Below, piece by piece: positions 56,304 through 64,000 of a stretch of 64,000 nt of DNA. How positions within the stretch are numbered: the stretch's first letter is position 1; each line of letters opens with the position of its first letter. A program made the translations under genes and the position numbers. The stretch lies in the NCBI RefSeq assembly GCF_001458195.1, contig NZ_CYPU01000072.1, positions 124,001 through 188,000 of the forward strand. The letters run 5' to 3'. The stretch is from Ruegeria atlantica. GTDB taxonomy: Bacteria; Pseudomonadota; Alphaproteobacteria; Rhodobacterales; Rhodobacteraceae. The notes under the pieces were generated by a model. It worked only from the letters and a program-made list of their open reading frames with translations, searched no databases and was not told the origin of the DNA.

Positions 56304-57224
56304 TCAGGCCTTGGGGTGCGCGCGGTTGTAGACTTCCATTAGTCGGGCCGTATCTACGGCCGTGTAGGCCTGCGTGGTGGACAGTGAGGCATGGCCCAAC
56401 AATTCCTGAATGGCGCGCAGATCACCCCCAGCGGACAACAGATGGGTGGCAAAACTGTGCCTTAAAGCGTGCGGCGTGGCGGTTGCGGGCAGGCCAAGCT
56501 GCATGCGCGCCTTGGCCATCACGCCCTGAATTGCGCGCGGATTGAGCGCACCACCACGCACCCCGCGGAACAAAGCCTTTTCCTGGGACTGCGGATGCGG
56601 GCAGAGCTTCAGGTAACGGTCAACGGCGGTGCGGGCGGCCGGAATCACCGGAACGATGCGTTCTTTTCCGCCCTTTCCGACGATACGCAAGCTGCCCGGC
56701 AAAGGCGCGTCGCTTCCTGTCAGGGACAGCGCCTCAGATATGCGCAAACCGCAGCCATAGAGCAATGTGACGACAGCAACATCGCGCGTCGAGATCCAGT
56801 CGTTTGACGACTGAAGTTCGACCGTGTCGATCATCGCGCGGGCTGCGTCTTCGGCCAGCGGGCGGGGGAGTTTTTGGGTAAACTTTGGCGCGCGTGTGGA
56901 CAGAACAGCAGTGGGTTCGAACCCTTCACGTTCAGCCAGCCATCGATAAAAGCTTTTGACTGCCGACAGCTTGCGTGCCAGGGATCGAGCCCCAACACCT
57001 GCGCTGCGCTGATCGGCCATCCAGGCGCGCATGTCGGACACGTTGATCCGGGCCAGCGCTGCCAATCCCTGCCGTTCACTGTGGTGTAGTGTCATGAAAG
57101 ACAGGAACTCGGTGACATCACCACGATAGGCGGCCTGGGTGTTTTCCGATCGCGCCGCCAGCGCGCTCAGGCTGTCCAGCCAATACTGTAACGCGTCGCG
57201 GCAGGCAGGTGAGATCAGGCTCAC
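56304..57224 (-). CDS. xerC: tyrosine recombinase XerC
   Basis: A 306-residue tyrosine recombinase that resolves chromosome dimers at dif with XerD. The active-site set is complete: R161 (GCGLRISEAL), K184, H252 and R255 (HALRHSFAT), H278 (LGHASLS) and Y287 (TTQAYTAV). The N-terminal core-binding SAM-like domain covers about 10-100. The start is GTG 57224, overlapping the DUF484 stop in GTGA. That pairing with DUF484 is conserved in many proteobacteria. Confidence 0.96.
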   Translation of the reverse strand: MSLISPACRDALQYWLDSLSALAARSENTQAAYRGDVTEFLSFMTLHHSERQGLAALARINVSDMRAWMADQRSAGVGARSLARKLSAVKSFYRWLAEREGFEPTAVLSTRAPKFTQKLPRPLAEDAARAMIDTVELQSSNDWISTRDVAVVTLLYGCGLRISEALSLTGSDAPLPGSLRIVGKGGKERIVPVIPAARTAVDRYLKLCPHPQSQEKALFRGVRGGALNPRAIQGVMAKARMQLGLPATATPHALRHSFATHLLSAGGDLRAIQELLGHASLSTTQAYTAVDTARLMEVYNRAHPKA

Positions 57225-57928
57225 GACAACCAGTGGCGCATCGAGCGTTCGAAGACTCCGGCGAAGAACGACAGAAGATCAGTGCCGAGCTGCGGCGAGA
57301 AATGATTGCGGTCTCTTGCGCTCATCACGATCATACCTGGCAACCGGCCCTCACCCAGATCCAACCGCAGGCAAGCCTCGGATCGCAGGTGATCTGCGTT
57401 GGGTCCAAAAATTCTGTGCGTCGGGTGGAGGATCTCGCGCAGAACCACGTCGCGGGCGGGGCCGCCGCGGTCGAAGGTCAGGTAATTGTCCACGAAGCCG
57501 GGTTCGACTACGGACAGAACACCGCCCAGAGTGTCGATGGCGGGGTCTTCCTGCGTGGCTGTGGATTCCAGAATCAGCTTGATGCGATCAACGCGCAGGA
57601 TTTCGACCACATCCGAGCCGAGCGTGCGCAGGAAATCTTCGAACTCGGCCGGTTCCAGCATGCGGATAACGGCACGATGCACCTGATTTGTGCCTGCAAG
57701 GTTTTCATACGCTGCGGCGATGACGGACCGGTGGGTGTCTTCCAGCCTGTCCAGCCGTTCCTCGAGCCGTTGCATGGCGATGCCGCGCAGGTCGATGACG
57801 TTGTCCCCGCGCGCCTGTTCGTTGGCCGTCACAAGTGCCTGCATCAGATCCTTGTCGTCCAGCACGGCGTCTGGTTTGGCCAGAATCGCGGCGCGCAAGT
57901 TGTCCTGGAGTTTGGTGTTGCTGCTCAT
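57221..57928 (-). CDS. DUF484 family protein
   Basis: A 235-residue GAF-like DUF484 protein. The N-terminal helical part is typical (LAKPDAVLDDKDLMQALV), followed by a GAF-like fold (about 90-225) with GMIVMSARDRNHFSPQLGTD near the end. Its role is unknown. It precedes xerC and overlaps it by 4 bases, so it may act in the same process. GCGGGA lies upstream of ATG 57928. Confidence 0.9.
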   Translation of the reverse strand: MSSNTKLQDNLRAAILAKPDAVLDDKDLMQALVTANEQARGDNVIDLRGIAMQRLEERLDRLEDTHRSVIAAAYENLAGTNQVHRAVIRMLEPAEFEDFLRTLGSDVVEILRVDRIKLILESTATQEDPAIDTLGGVLSVVEPGFVDNYLTFDRGGPARDVVLREILHPTHRIFGPNADHLRSEACLRLDLGEGRLPGMIVMSARDRNHFSPQLGTDLLSFFAGVFERSMRHWLS

Positions 57929-58048
57929 GTCCCGCTCGGTCTTTTTTTGTTGAGGGGCTTATAACATGAGTTATGGCGGTTTCCTTGGAAAAAATGCATT
58001 GGCGGTGCAATTCATTCCCACTGTGACCTACGGCTCCCGCCTGCGAAA

Positions 58049-58067
58049 CCTTGATCAAAGATCAAGG
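58049..58067 (-). terminator. perfect hairpin after the transaldolase-like gene
   Basis: CCTTGATC (58049-58056) and GATCAAGG (58060-58067) are perfect arms around AAA. On the minus strand it follows the fsa-like stop by about 55 bases and precedes DUF484. The base run after it is TTTC, so termination would be weak. Confidence 0.45.
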
Positions 58068-58122
58068 CTTAGCAGTTGGGCCGGGCGCAGCACCTGACGG
58101 TGCCGCGCGGTCGCGCAGAGGG

Positions 58123-58776
58123 TCAGAGGATTTTCTGACCTGTCTTGGCCCAGTCGGCCAGGAAGGTTTCCAGACCTTTGTCCGTCAACGGGTGATCGGC
58201 CAGTTTCTTGATCACAGCGGGCGGTGCGGTGATCACGTCAGCACCGATGCGGGCGCTGTCGGTCACGTGGTTCACGGTGCGGATTGAAGCGGCCAGAATT
58301 TCGGTTTCAAAGCCGTAATTGTCATAGACCTGGCGGATATCCGCGATCAGATCCATGCCATCGAGATTGATGTCATCTAGACGACCAATGAAGGGCGAGA
58401 TGAAGGTTGCGCCCGCCTTTGCGGCCAGAAGCGCCTGGTTGGTCGAGAAGCAGAGTGTGACGTTGACCATCTGGCCTTCGTCGCTGAGCATCTTGCAGGT
58501 TTTCAGACCGGCCCATGTTAGCGGAACTTTCACGGCGATATTCGGCGCGATCTTAGCCAGCTTGCGGCCCTCGGCGATCATGTCGTCTGCTTCGGTGGCT
58601 ACAACTTCGGCTGAAACCGGTCCGTCGACCAGATCACAGATTTCCTTGGTCACTTCCAGAATGTCACGACCTGATTTCAGGATCAGCGAGGGGTTGGTGG
58701 TCACGCCGTCCACCATGCCCAGATCGTTCAGTTCGGCAATGGCGTCGATCTCGGCTGTGTCTACGAAGAATTTCAT
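58123..58776 (-). CDS. fsa: fructose-6-phosphate aldolase/transaldolase family protein
   Basis: A 217-residue short transaldolase-family barrel. The Schiff-base lysine is K83 in [33 protein letters not shown] and [11 protein letters not shown] are signatures of the small (TalC/FSA-type) subfamily. Whether it cleaves fructose-6-phosphate or acts as a true transaldolase cannot be told by sequence. AAGGAC precedes ATG 58776. It is divergent from priA, with a short 89-base gap that must hold both promoters. Confidence 0.92.
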   Translation of the reverse strand: MKFFVDTAEIDAIAELNDLGMVDGVTTNPSLILKSGRDILEVTKEICDLVDGPVSAEVVATEADDMIAEGRKLAKIAPNIAVKVPLTWAGLKTCKMLSDEGQMVNVTLCFSTNQALLAAKAGATFISPFIGRLDDINLDGMDLIADIRQVYDNYGFETEILAASIRTVNHVTDSARIGADVITAPPAVIKKLADHPLTDKGLETFLADWAKTGQKIL

Positions 58777-58865
58777 GCGGGCAGTCCTTTGATGGGTTGG
58801 CCTTGGTCGCGGATGGCTTTACCTCAAAGAGACCCATGCTGGAACCCCCGAGCCAAGGATATGCA

Positions 58866-61061
58866 TTGAGCACTCAGGAGTATTTCGACCACGGAGAGTT
58901 GGTTGCGGTTCTGACCGCACAACCGCTGGACCGGACGCTGGATTACAAGGCGCCCGAGGGTGGGTGTTTTCTGGGGGCGTTTGTTGAAGTCCCGCTGGGG
59001 CCGCGCAAAGTACTGGGTGTCGTCTGGGGGGCGGGACAAGGCGGGTTCGACCTGAACAAGGCGCGATCCGTGATCCGGGTGCTTGAGGTCGCGCCGATGC
59101 GCGAAGAAATGCGGCTGTTTCTGGGGAAGGTCGCCGATTACACCCTGACACCGATGCCCGCGATGTTGCGTCTGGCAACCCGTGCTCCGGGTTTGGGTGA
59201 TCCGCCGTCGATGCGTAAAGTTTATCGGCTGGGCAATGGCGCGCCGGATCGGATGACAGACGCGCGCACCCGTGTGCTGGAGGTACTCCGCAACTATGGC
59301 GGGCTGGCGTTCACCCTGAAAGAACTCGCCGAACAGGCCGGAGTGACGTCTTCGGTCGTCAAAGGGTTGGTCAAGCAGGGCGCTGTACGGGAAGAAGACA
59401 GCCCGCGCGATTTGCCCTATCCGCATCTGGATCCGGATTTGCCGGGCAAAGCGTTGACCGACGATCAGGCGGCGGCGGTTGAGAAGTTGCAGAAGGGCCA
59501 GCGGTCCGGGGAATATGGAACCACGCTGCTTAAGGGCGTGACGGGTTCGGGCAAGACCGAAGTGTATTTGGAGGCTGTAGCCGAGGCGCTGCGGATGGGC
59601 CGACAAGCCTTGGTTCTGCTACCCGAGATCGCTCTGACAGCGGAATTCCTGACGCGGGTTGAGGCGCGGTTCGGTGCACGCCCAGCCGAATGGCATTCCG
59701 GCGCGACCATGACCGAACGCCGCCGGGTTTGGCGGATGGTCGGGCAGGGGGATGCGCAAATGGTGATTGGCGCGCGCTCAGCTTTGTTCCTGCCGTTCCG
59801 TAACCTTGGCCTGGTGGTGGTCGATGAGGAACACGACACCTCGTACAAACAAGAGGACGGCGTGCATTACAGCGCGCGGGACATGGCGGTACTGCGGTCT
59901 GCCATTTGTGGCGGGCGGGTGATTCTGGCCAGCGCGACACCTTCGCTGGAAAGCTGGGCCAACGCCGAGGCGGGAAAATACGACCGGGTTGATCTGACCT
60001 CGCGGTTTGGGGCGGCAGTGTTGCCCGAGATGAAACCCATCGATATGCGGGCCGAACAGATGCAACCGGGGACGTGGATTTCTCCGTTTTTGCGGCAGGC
60101 GGTGATGCAGCGGATCGAGAAGGGTGAGCAATCGCTGCTGTTCATCAACCGCCGTGGGTATGCGCCGGTGACCCTTTGCCGCGCTTGCGGGGAACAGATT
60201 GCCTGCGATCATTGTGACGCGCGGATGGTCGAGCACCGGTTTCTGAAACGGCTGATGTGTCACCAATGCGGTGAGACCAAGCCGATGCCCGAGGAATGTC
60301 CCTCATGCGGCGTCGAGGGCAAGTTGGCCCCGGTCGGCCCGGGGATCGAGCGGCTGGCCGAAGAGGCTGAGGCGACGTTTCCCGATGCCAAGATCGCGAT
60401 GCTGAGTTCCGATTTGTTCGGCTCGGCCCGCGCCCTGAAGGCTAAGATCGAAGAGATTGCCGAGGGCGATGCCGATATCGTCATCGGTACGCAGTTGGTT
60501 GCCAAGGGGCACAACTTTCCCAATCTGACTTTGGTCGGGGTAATCGATGCCGACCTTAGTCTGCACGGGGCGGACCTGCGCGCCGCTGAGCGGACATTCC
60601 AGTTGATGCGGCAAGTCGCAGGTCGGGCTGGCCGGGCGGACAAGCCAGGGCAAGCCCTGCTGCAGACATTCCAGCCCGAGCATCCCGTAATCCGTGCTAT
60701 TCTTTCAGGTGACGAAGAAGGATTTTGGAAGGCCGAGGCCGCCGGACGGCAGGCGGCGGGTGTGCCGCCATACGGCCGTATGGCCGGGATCGTCCTGTCC
60801 GGACCTGAGGTTGGACCAGTTTTTGATGTTGGAAATGCAATGGCCCGAAACGATGCGCCACTGCGTGATATCGGGGCACAGGTATTTGGCCCGGCTCCGG
60901 CGCCTATTGCGCGGATTCGCGGCAGGCACCGCGTGCGATTGCTGGTCAAGGCACCCAAGGGCGCCCCGATTCAGGACGCGATAGCACGCTGGATCGCACC
61001 CTTGCGCCTGAAAGGTGACTTGCGTTTGACCGTGGATATCGATCCGCAGAGTTTCTACTGA
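58866..61061 (+). CDS. priA: primosomal protein N' (replication restart helicase PriA)
   Basis: A 731-residue superfamily 2 helicase. GVTGSGKT (224-231) is the Walker A motif and DEEH (320-323) the Walker B motif. SATPSLES follows. The zinc-binding cysteines lie in CRACGEQIACDHCD and CHQCGE...CPSCG (about 440-480). I chose TTG 58866 because AAGGA is ideally placed and the product (STQEYFDHGELVAVLT) starts like other PriA proteins; ATG 58836 is the alternative. It reloads DnaB at stalled forks. Confidence 0.95.
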   Translation: MSTQEYFDHGELVAVLTAQPLDRTLDYKAPEGGCFLGAFVEVPLGPRKVLGVVWGAGQGGFDLNKARSVIRVLEVAPMREEMRLFLGKVADYTLTPMPAMLRLATRAPGLGDPPSMRKVYRLGNGAPDRMTDARTRVLEVLRNYGGLAFTLKELAEQAGVTSSVVKGLVKQGAVREEDSPRDLPYPHLDPDLPGKALTDDQAAAVEKLQKGQRSGEYGTTLLKGVTGSGKTEVYLEAVAEALRMGRQALVLLPEIALTAEFLTRVEARFGARPAEWHSGATMTERRRVWRMVGQGDAQMVIGARSALFLPFRNLGLVVVDEEHDTSYKQEDGVHYSARDMAVLRSAICGGRVILASATPSLESWANAEAGKYDRVDLTSRFGAAVLPEMKPIDMRAEQMQPGTWISPFLRQAVMQRIEKGEQSLLFINRRGYAPVTLCRACGEQIACDHCDARMVEHRFLKRLMCHQCGETKPMPEECPSCGVEGKLAPVGPGIERLAEEAEATFPDAKIAMLSSDLFGSARALKAKIEEIAEGDADIVIGTQLVAKGHNFPNLTLVGVIDADLSLHGADLRAAERTFQLMRQVAGRAGRADKPGQALLQTFQPEHPVIRAILSGDEEGFWKAEAAGRQAAGVPPYGRMAGIVLSGPEVGPVFDVGNAMARNDAPLRDIGAQVFGPAPAPIARIRGRHRVRLLVKAPKGAPIQDAIARWIAPLRLKGDLRLTVDIDPQSFY

Positions 61062-61140
61062 CCTCTGCATCAGCGCAGATCGATTGTGCGCGCACTGCTT
61101 CGGCCTCGCCAAAATCTGAAAATGGGCGTAGAGGAGTCCC

Positions 61141-62373
61141 ATGTTGAAACCGATGCCCCTGTCCGAGGCGCAGAGCCTGCCGTTCTGGCGCCGCCCTATG
61201 GCGCTCTTGTTCGTCATGGCGCTGACGATGCCGATTGCCTTCAACGCTTGGAGCGCGCTGTTGAACAATTTCGTCATCGAGGTGGCGAATTTTGACGGGG
61301 CCGACATTGGGTTACTGCACACTGTGCGGGAGATCCCTGGATTTCTTGCTGTTGGCGTGATCGCGGTGATCATTTTCGTGCGCGAGCAGGTACTGGCGAT
61401 GATCTCGCTGATGATGCTGGGCGTGGCAACTGCGTTGACAGCATGGTTTCCCAGCCTTGGTGGGTTGCTGTTTGTCACCCTCTTCAGCTCGATCGGGTTT
61501 CACTATTACGAGACAGTAAATCAGTCGCTGCAGTTGCAATGGCTGCCCAAGGACCGCGCGCCACAGGTATTGGGCTGGCTTGTTGCCATGGGGTCAGCCG
61601 CGACGGCAGTAGTCTATGGCCTGATCGTTCTGACCTGGGACCGGTTTGATCTGTCCTACAACATTGTATTCATGGCCGCTGGTGGTGTGACCGCCCTGCT
61701 GGCGCTGTTCTGTCTGTTCGCCTTTCCGCAGTTTGACTCGCCAACTCCACAGACTAAAAAACTGATCCTGCGTCGTCGCTACTGGCTGTATTACGCACTA
61801 CAGTTCATGGCCGGCGCGCGGCGGCAGATCTTTGTTGTCTTCGCGGGCTTCATGATGGTCGAGAAGTTTGGTTTTGAAGTACACGAGCTGACCAGCCTCT
61901 ATCTGATCAATCTGGTGATCAACATGGCGGCGGCTCCGATGCTGGGTAAGGCTGTGTCGATGTTCGGTGAGCGGCGCACGCTGATCTTCGAATACACCGG
62001 CTTGGCGATCGTTTTTGCGGCCTATGGCGGTATCTACTGGTTCGGTTGGGGCGTGGTGCTGGCTGCAACCCTATATGTGATCGACCATGTTCTTTTCGCA
62101 TTAGCGCTTGCCCTGAAGACCTACTTTCAGAAAATCGCCGATCCTGCGGATATTGCACCGACTGCGGCCGTTGCGTTCACGATCAACCATATCGCCGCTG
62201 TGTTCCTTCCTGCGCTTCTGGGCCTGCTGTGGGTCATCTCGCCCGGTGCAGTCTTTGCACTGGCCGCTGCGATGGCGATGATCTCGTTGGGTTTGTCCTT
62301 GCTGATCCCGCGGCACCCGGAACCGGGAAATGAAACGATCTTGTCGAAGTACGCGCCGGCACCTGCCGAGTAA
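61141..62373 (+). CDS. MFS transporter
   Basis: A 410-residue major facilitator protein with about 12 spans. There is a WRRPMALLFVMALTMPIAFN start, a conserved RQIFVVFAGFM between halves, and the cytoplasmic loop RRRYW near 215. The substrate is unknown. GAGGAG precedes ATG 61141. It follows priA by 79 bases on the same strand but is functionally unrelated. No regulator or partner enzyme is adjacent. Confidence 0.88.
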   Translation: MLKPMPLSEAQSLPFWRRPMALLFVMALTMPIAFNAWSALLNNFVIEVANFDGADIGLLHTVREIPGFLAVGVIAVIIFVREQVLAMISLMMLGVATALTAWFPSLGGLLFVTLFSSIGFHYYETVNQSLQLQWLPKDRAPQVLGWLVAMGSAATAVVYGLIVLTWDRFDLSYNIVFMAAGGVTALLALFCLFAFPQFDSPTPQTKKLILRRRYWLYYALQFMAGARRQIFVVFAGFMMVEKFGFEVHELTSLYLINLVINMAAAPMLGKAVSMFGERRTLIFEYTGLAIVFAAYGGIYWFGWGVVLAATLYVIDHVLFALALALKTYFQKIADPADIAPTAAVAFTINHIAAVFLPALLGLLWVISPGAVFALAAAMAMISLGLSLLIPRHPEPGNETILSKYAPAPAE

Positions 62374-62439
62374 GCGCCAATGCTTGACCTTGGCGGGCCA
62401 TCGCCATAGGCGCTGTGTCAATCGATACAGGAGGCCCCC

Positions 62440-63312
62440 ATGCCCACATTCACTGCGCTGACTACACTGACCGGTAAAAAAGCTGCCGAAGGGCTGGGCG
62501 AAGCGATGGAGCGTCTGGATCCGGAACCAACCGGCGTTGGTGTATTCGAGGTCGAGGATGGCTCGGGCCTTTGGGAAGTTGGTGGGTATTTCACGGAAAC
62601 TCCGGACGAAACCGCTCTGGCCGTTCTGGCCGCCGCGTTTGAGGCCAAGCCTTTTGTTGTGTCAGAACTGCCCGATACGGATTGGGTGGCCCATGTGCGC
62701 CGGGAACTGGCTCCGGTCGAGGCCGGACGGTTCTTTGTCTATGGCAGCCATGACGCTGACAAACTGCCCGCGGGACGTATCCCGCTACTGATCGAGGCTG
62801 CAATGGCCTTTGGCACCGGCCACCACGGCACCACGTTGGGATGCCTAAAGGCGCTGGACCATCTTCTGAGCCAAGGGTTCACGGCGACCAAAGTGGCCGA
62901 TATCGGCTGCGGCACCGCCGTGCTGGCCATGGCGGCAGCGCGGGTCTGGGAAGGTGAGATCATCGCCAGCGACATCGACGAAGTGGCTGTTGATGTCGCC
63001 GAGGCCAACCTGAAGGCCAATGGCATGGCAGGCAAGGTCCGTTGCGTGCAAGCGGCGGGCTTTGACCATCCCGATTTGGGCGGCTTCGCACCCTACGATC
63101 TGATTTTCGCAAATATCCTTAAGGGGCCACTGGTTGCTCTGGCCCCCGAAATCGCAGCGAATCTGCGCGTCGGTGGGTACGCAATTCTGTCCGGAATCCT
63201 TAACGAACAAGCCGATGACGTGGTCTCCGTTTATCTACAAAACGGGTTCAATTTAGAGAAAAATGACCAAATTGGTGAGTGGACGACGCTAATATTAAGC
63301 AAACAGGGCTAA
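62440..63312 (+). CDS. prmA: ribosomal protein L11 methyltransferase
   Basis: A 290-residue SAM enzyme that trimethylates L11. The SAM motif I is DIGCGTAVLAMAAARVW (near 152) with ASDIDEVAVDVAEANL after it. AMAFGTGHHGTT near 127 is the family-specific segment. The catalytic NILKGPL lies near 224. The N-terminal substrate-recognition domain covers about 1-60. AGGAGG is close to ATG 62440. Confidence 0.95.
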   Translation: MPTFTALTTLTGKKAAEGLGEAMERLDPEPTGVGVFEVEDGSGLWEVGGYFTETPDETALAVLAAAFEAKPFVVSELPDTDWVAHVRRELAPVEAGRFFVYGSHDADKLPAGRIPLLIEAAMAFGTGHHGTTLGCLKALDHLLSQGFTATKVADIGCGTAVLAMAAARVWEGEIIASDIDEVAVDVAEANLKANGMAGKVRCVQAAGFDHPDLGGFAPYDLIFANILKGPLVALAPEIAANLRVGGYAILSGILNEQADDVVSVYLQNGFNLEKNDQIGEWTTLILSKQG

Positions 63313-63415
63313 ATCTGGGCCATTTGCTGGAGCTTTCTGGAGTTTTGCCTCGATTTTGTCGCATTCTGTTTCTACCGTCTTAACTTGGAATTGGGGGGGC
63401 GGTTTGGAGGCTGCC

Positions 63416-63760
63416 ATGACGGGAAAACAACTGGAATTTGATCAGCGCGTGAATCGCCTGAATAAGAAGCACGCAAAACTAAGCCGTGGCTATCGCGCGA
63501 CGATGCGCAAGGACGGGTTGGTTGTGATGAAACCGCAGAGGGTGAAGTCAGCTTTACCCCTTAAGGTTCTAATGATGTGTCTGCTTGGGTTGTTTGCATT
63601 CAAGACCTTCTTGCTCACCAGCCTTGGGCCTTCGGGCTATCAATACAGGGTTGACGCATTGAACGAGGGCACCTCGGTTGAACAAGCCGGTGCCTGGGTG
63701 ATGCAAATAGACCCGGTATCGCTGATGCTTTCGGAACAGCTGGCACGGCTGCTGCCCTGA
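63416..63760 (+). CDS. small single-span membrane protein of unknown function
   Basis: A 114-residue protein. A basic cytoplasmic N terminus (about 40 residues; KKHAKLSRGYRATMRKDG) is followed by one membrane span (about 48-66, KVLMMCLLGLFAFKTFLL) and a 45-residue tail predicted outside. GGAGG (63406-63410) supports ATG 63416. I recognise no family. It follows prmA by 100 bases. A strong hairpin follows its stop. Confidence 0.7.
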   Translation: MTGKQLEFDQRVNRLNKKHAKLSRGYRATMRKDGLVVMKPQRVKSALPLKVLMMCLLGLFAFKTFLLTSLGPSGYQYRVDALNEGTSVEQAGAWVMQIDPVSLMLSEQLARLLP

Positions 63761-63780
63761 CATCAGGCCAATGAATCAGA

Positions 63781-63809
63781 AACGCCGCGCATTCTGCATG
63801 CGCGGCGTT
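63781..63809. terminator. 12-base-pair hairpin between convergent genes
   Basis: Perfect arms at 63781-63792 and 63798-63809 (beginning AACGCCGCGC) enclose a 5-base loop. It lies between the small membrane-protein gene and the convergent DUF1127 gene, so it probably works as a shared terminator. The downstream run is CTGCTTTG, only weakly T-rich. Confidence 0.7.
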
Positions 63810-63860
63810 CTGCTTTGTACCAGAGGGAGGGAAGGGGCATATGAGTGGGTGTGTTAAATC

Positions 63861-64000
63861 TTAACTACGACCATCGGCCACGACGTCAATATCGCCACGG
63901 CACAGTCCGATATCTTCCAGCTCGCGATCTGTCAGACCGCTCAGCGTGTTACGAGTCACGCGGGCGTCATTCCATTCGACAACGGCGTTCACGACCGATG
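63861..64000 (-). CDS. DUF1127 family small protein, C-terminal part (5' end beyond window)
   Basis: On the minus strand a frame enters at base 64000 and stops at TAA 63863-63861, giving 46 residues. TLSGLTDRELEDIGLCRGDID is the DUF1127 (YjiS-like) signature, split here by the window edge. These short Arg-rich proteins have been linked to RNA binding and to nutrient stress in alphaproteobacteria. The N terminus and promoter are not visible. Confidence 0.85.
   Translation of the reverse strand, partial: SVVNAVVEWNDARVTRNTLSGLTDRELEDIGLCRGDIDVVADGRS

Noticed and set aside
1..64000. Search by eye for tRNA, rRNA, CRISPR arrays, insertion sequences and phage genes
   Set aside because: None found. 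A tRNA scan and repeat search by program would be needed to exclude small or degenerate examples.

Overview
This window looks like chromosomal DNA from a Roseobacter-group alphaproteobacterium (Rhodobacteraceae; Ruegeria/Phaeobacter-like). The evidence is moderately GC-rich DNA with strong C/G third-position bias, an rpsA-ihfB-lapA-trpF-trpB block, a free-standing phosphatidylcholine synthase, tamA/tamB, a urate/allantoin catabolic cluster and a molybdenum/tungsten-type NAD formate dehydrogenase. I see no rRNA, tRNA, CRISPR array, insertion sequence or prophage. Apart from a few gaps the window is densely coding.

Layout. 1-4.3 kb: the end of an unrecognised gene, a flavin-dependent tryptophan halogenase and a convergent sulfatase. 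4.3-9.4 kb: ribosomal protein S1 with its own promoter and a hairpin in the leader, then ihfB, lapA, trpF, a small frameshifted gene and trpB. 9.5-16.9 kb: a frameshifted methyltransferase, an IsdG-like monooxygenase, DUF2237, a serine hydrolase, pth, rplY, an FMN alpha-hydroxyacid dehydrogenase, trpA and a pagL-type lipid A deacylase gene broken by one in-frame stop. 16.9-25.4 kb: ychF, a LysR regulator beside a two-gene NAD formate dehydrogenase, then a cyclase-family hydrolase overlapping a thioesterase. 25.4-31.4 kb: tamB and tamA. 31.5-38.6 kb: purine-ring degradation (puuD, LysR regulator, hiuH, a puuE-uraD fusion, allA, allE), with a GAPDH-family gene and a small secreted protein set inside it. 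38.7-44.7 kb: a small secreted protein, GhrA-like dehydrogenase, acyl-CoA dehydrogenase plus thioesterase, a DUF1007/NicO metal-transport pair and truA. 44.7-51.4 kb: ycjX-GNAT-ycjF, a VIT1/CCC1 transporter and a large DUF2339 membrane protein. 51.5-64 kb: ileS, ogt, a GreA-like protein, pcs, xerC-DUF484, a transaldolase-like aldolase, priA, an MFS transporter, prmA, a small membrane protein and the end of a DUF1127 gene.

How the genes work together. The urate cluster should take urate through 5-hydroxyisourate (PuuD), OHCU (HiuH), allantoin (UraD domain) and allantoate (PuuE domain). AllE and AllA finish ureidoglycine to ureidoglycolate to glyoxylate plus urea. The allantoate amidohydrolase step is not encoded here. 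Glyoxylate could be reduced by the nearby GhrA-like enzyme (inference). The formate dehydrogenase lies head-to-tail after its likely LysR regulator, with a TTATCG-N8-CGATAA dyad just upstream of a sigma70-like promoter.

Most notable: three damaged genes within 9 kb (two indels away from homopolymer runs, one nonsense codon), a terminator-like hairpin in the rpsA leader, three tandem repeats of about 109 residues in TamB, and an IsdG-type Asn/Trp/His triad in a small monooxygenase. No clearly new multi-gene system is evident. The ycjX-GNAT-ycjF arrangement and the GAPDH gene inside the urate cluster are the closest candidates.
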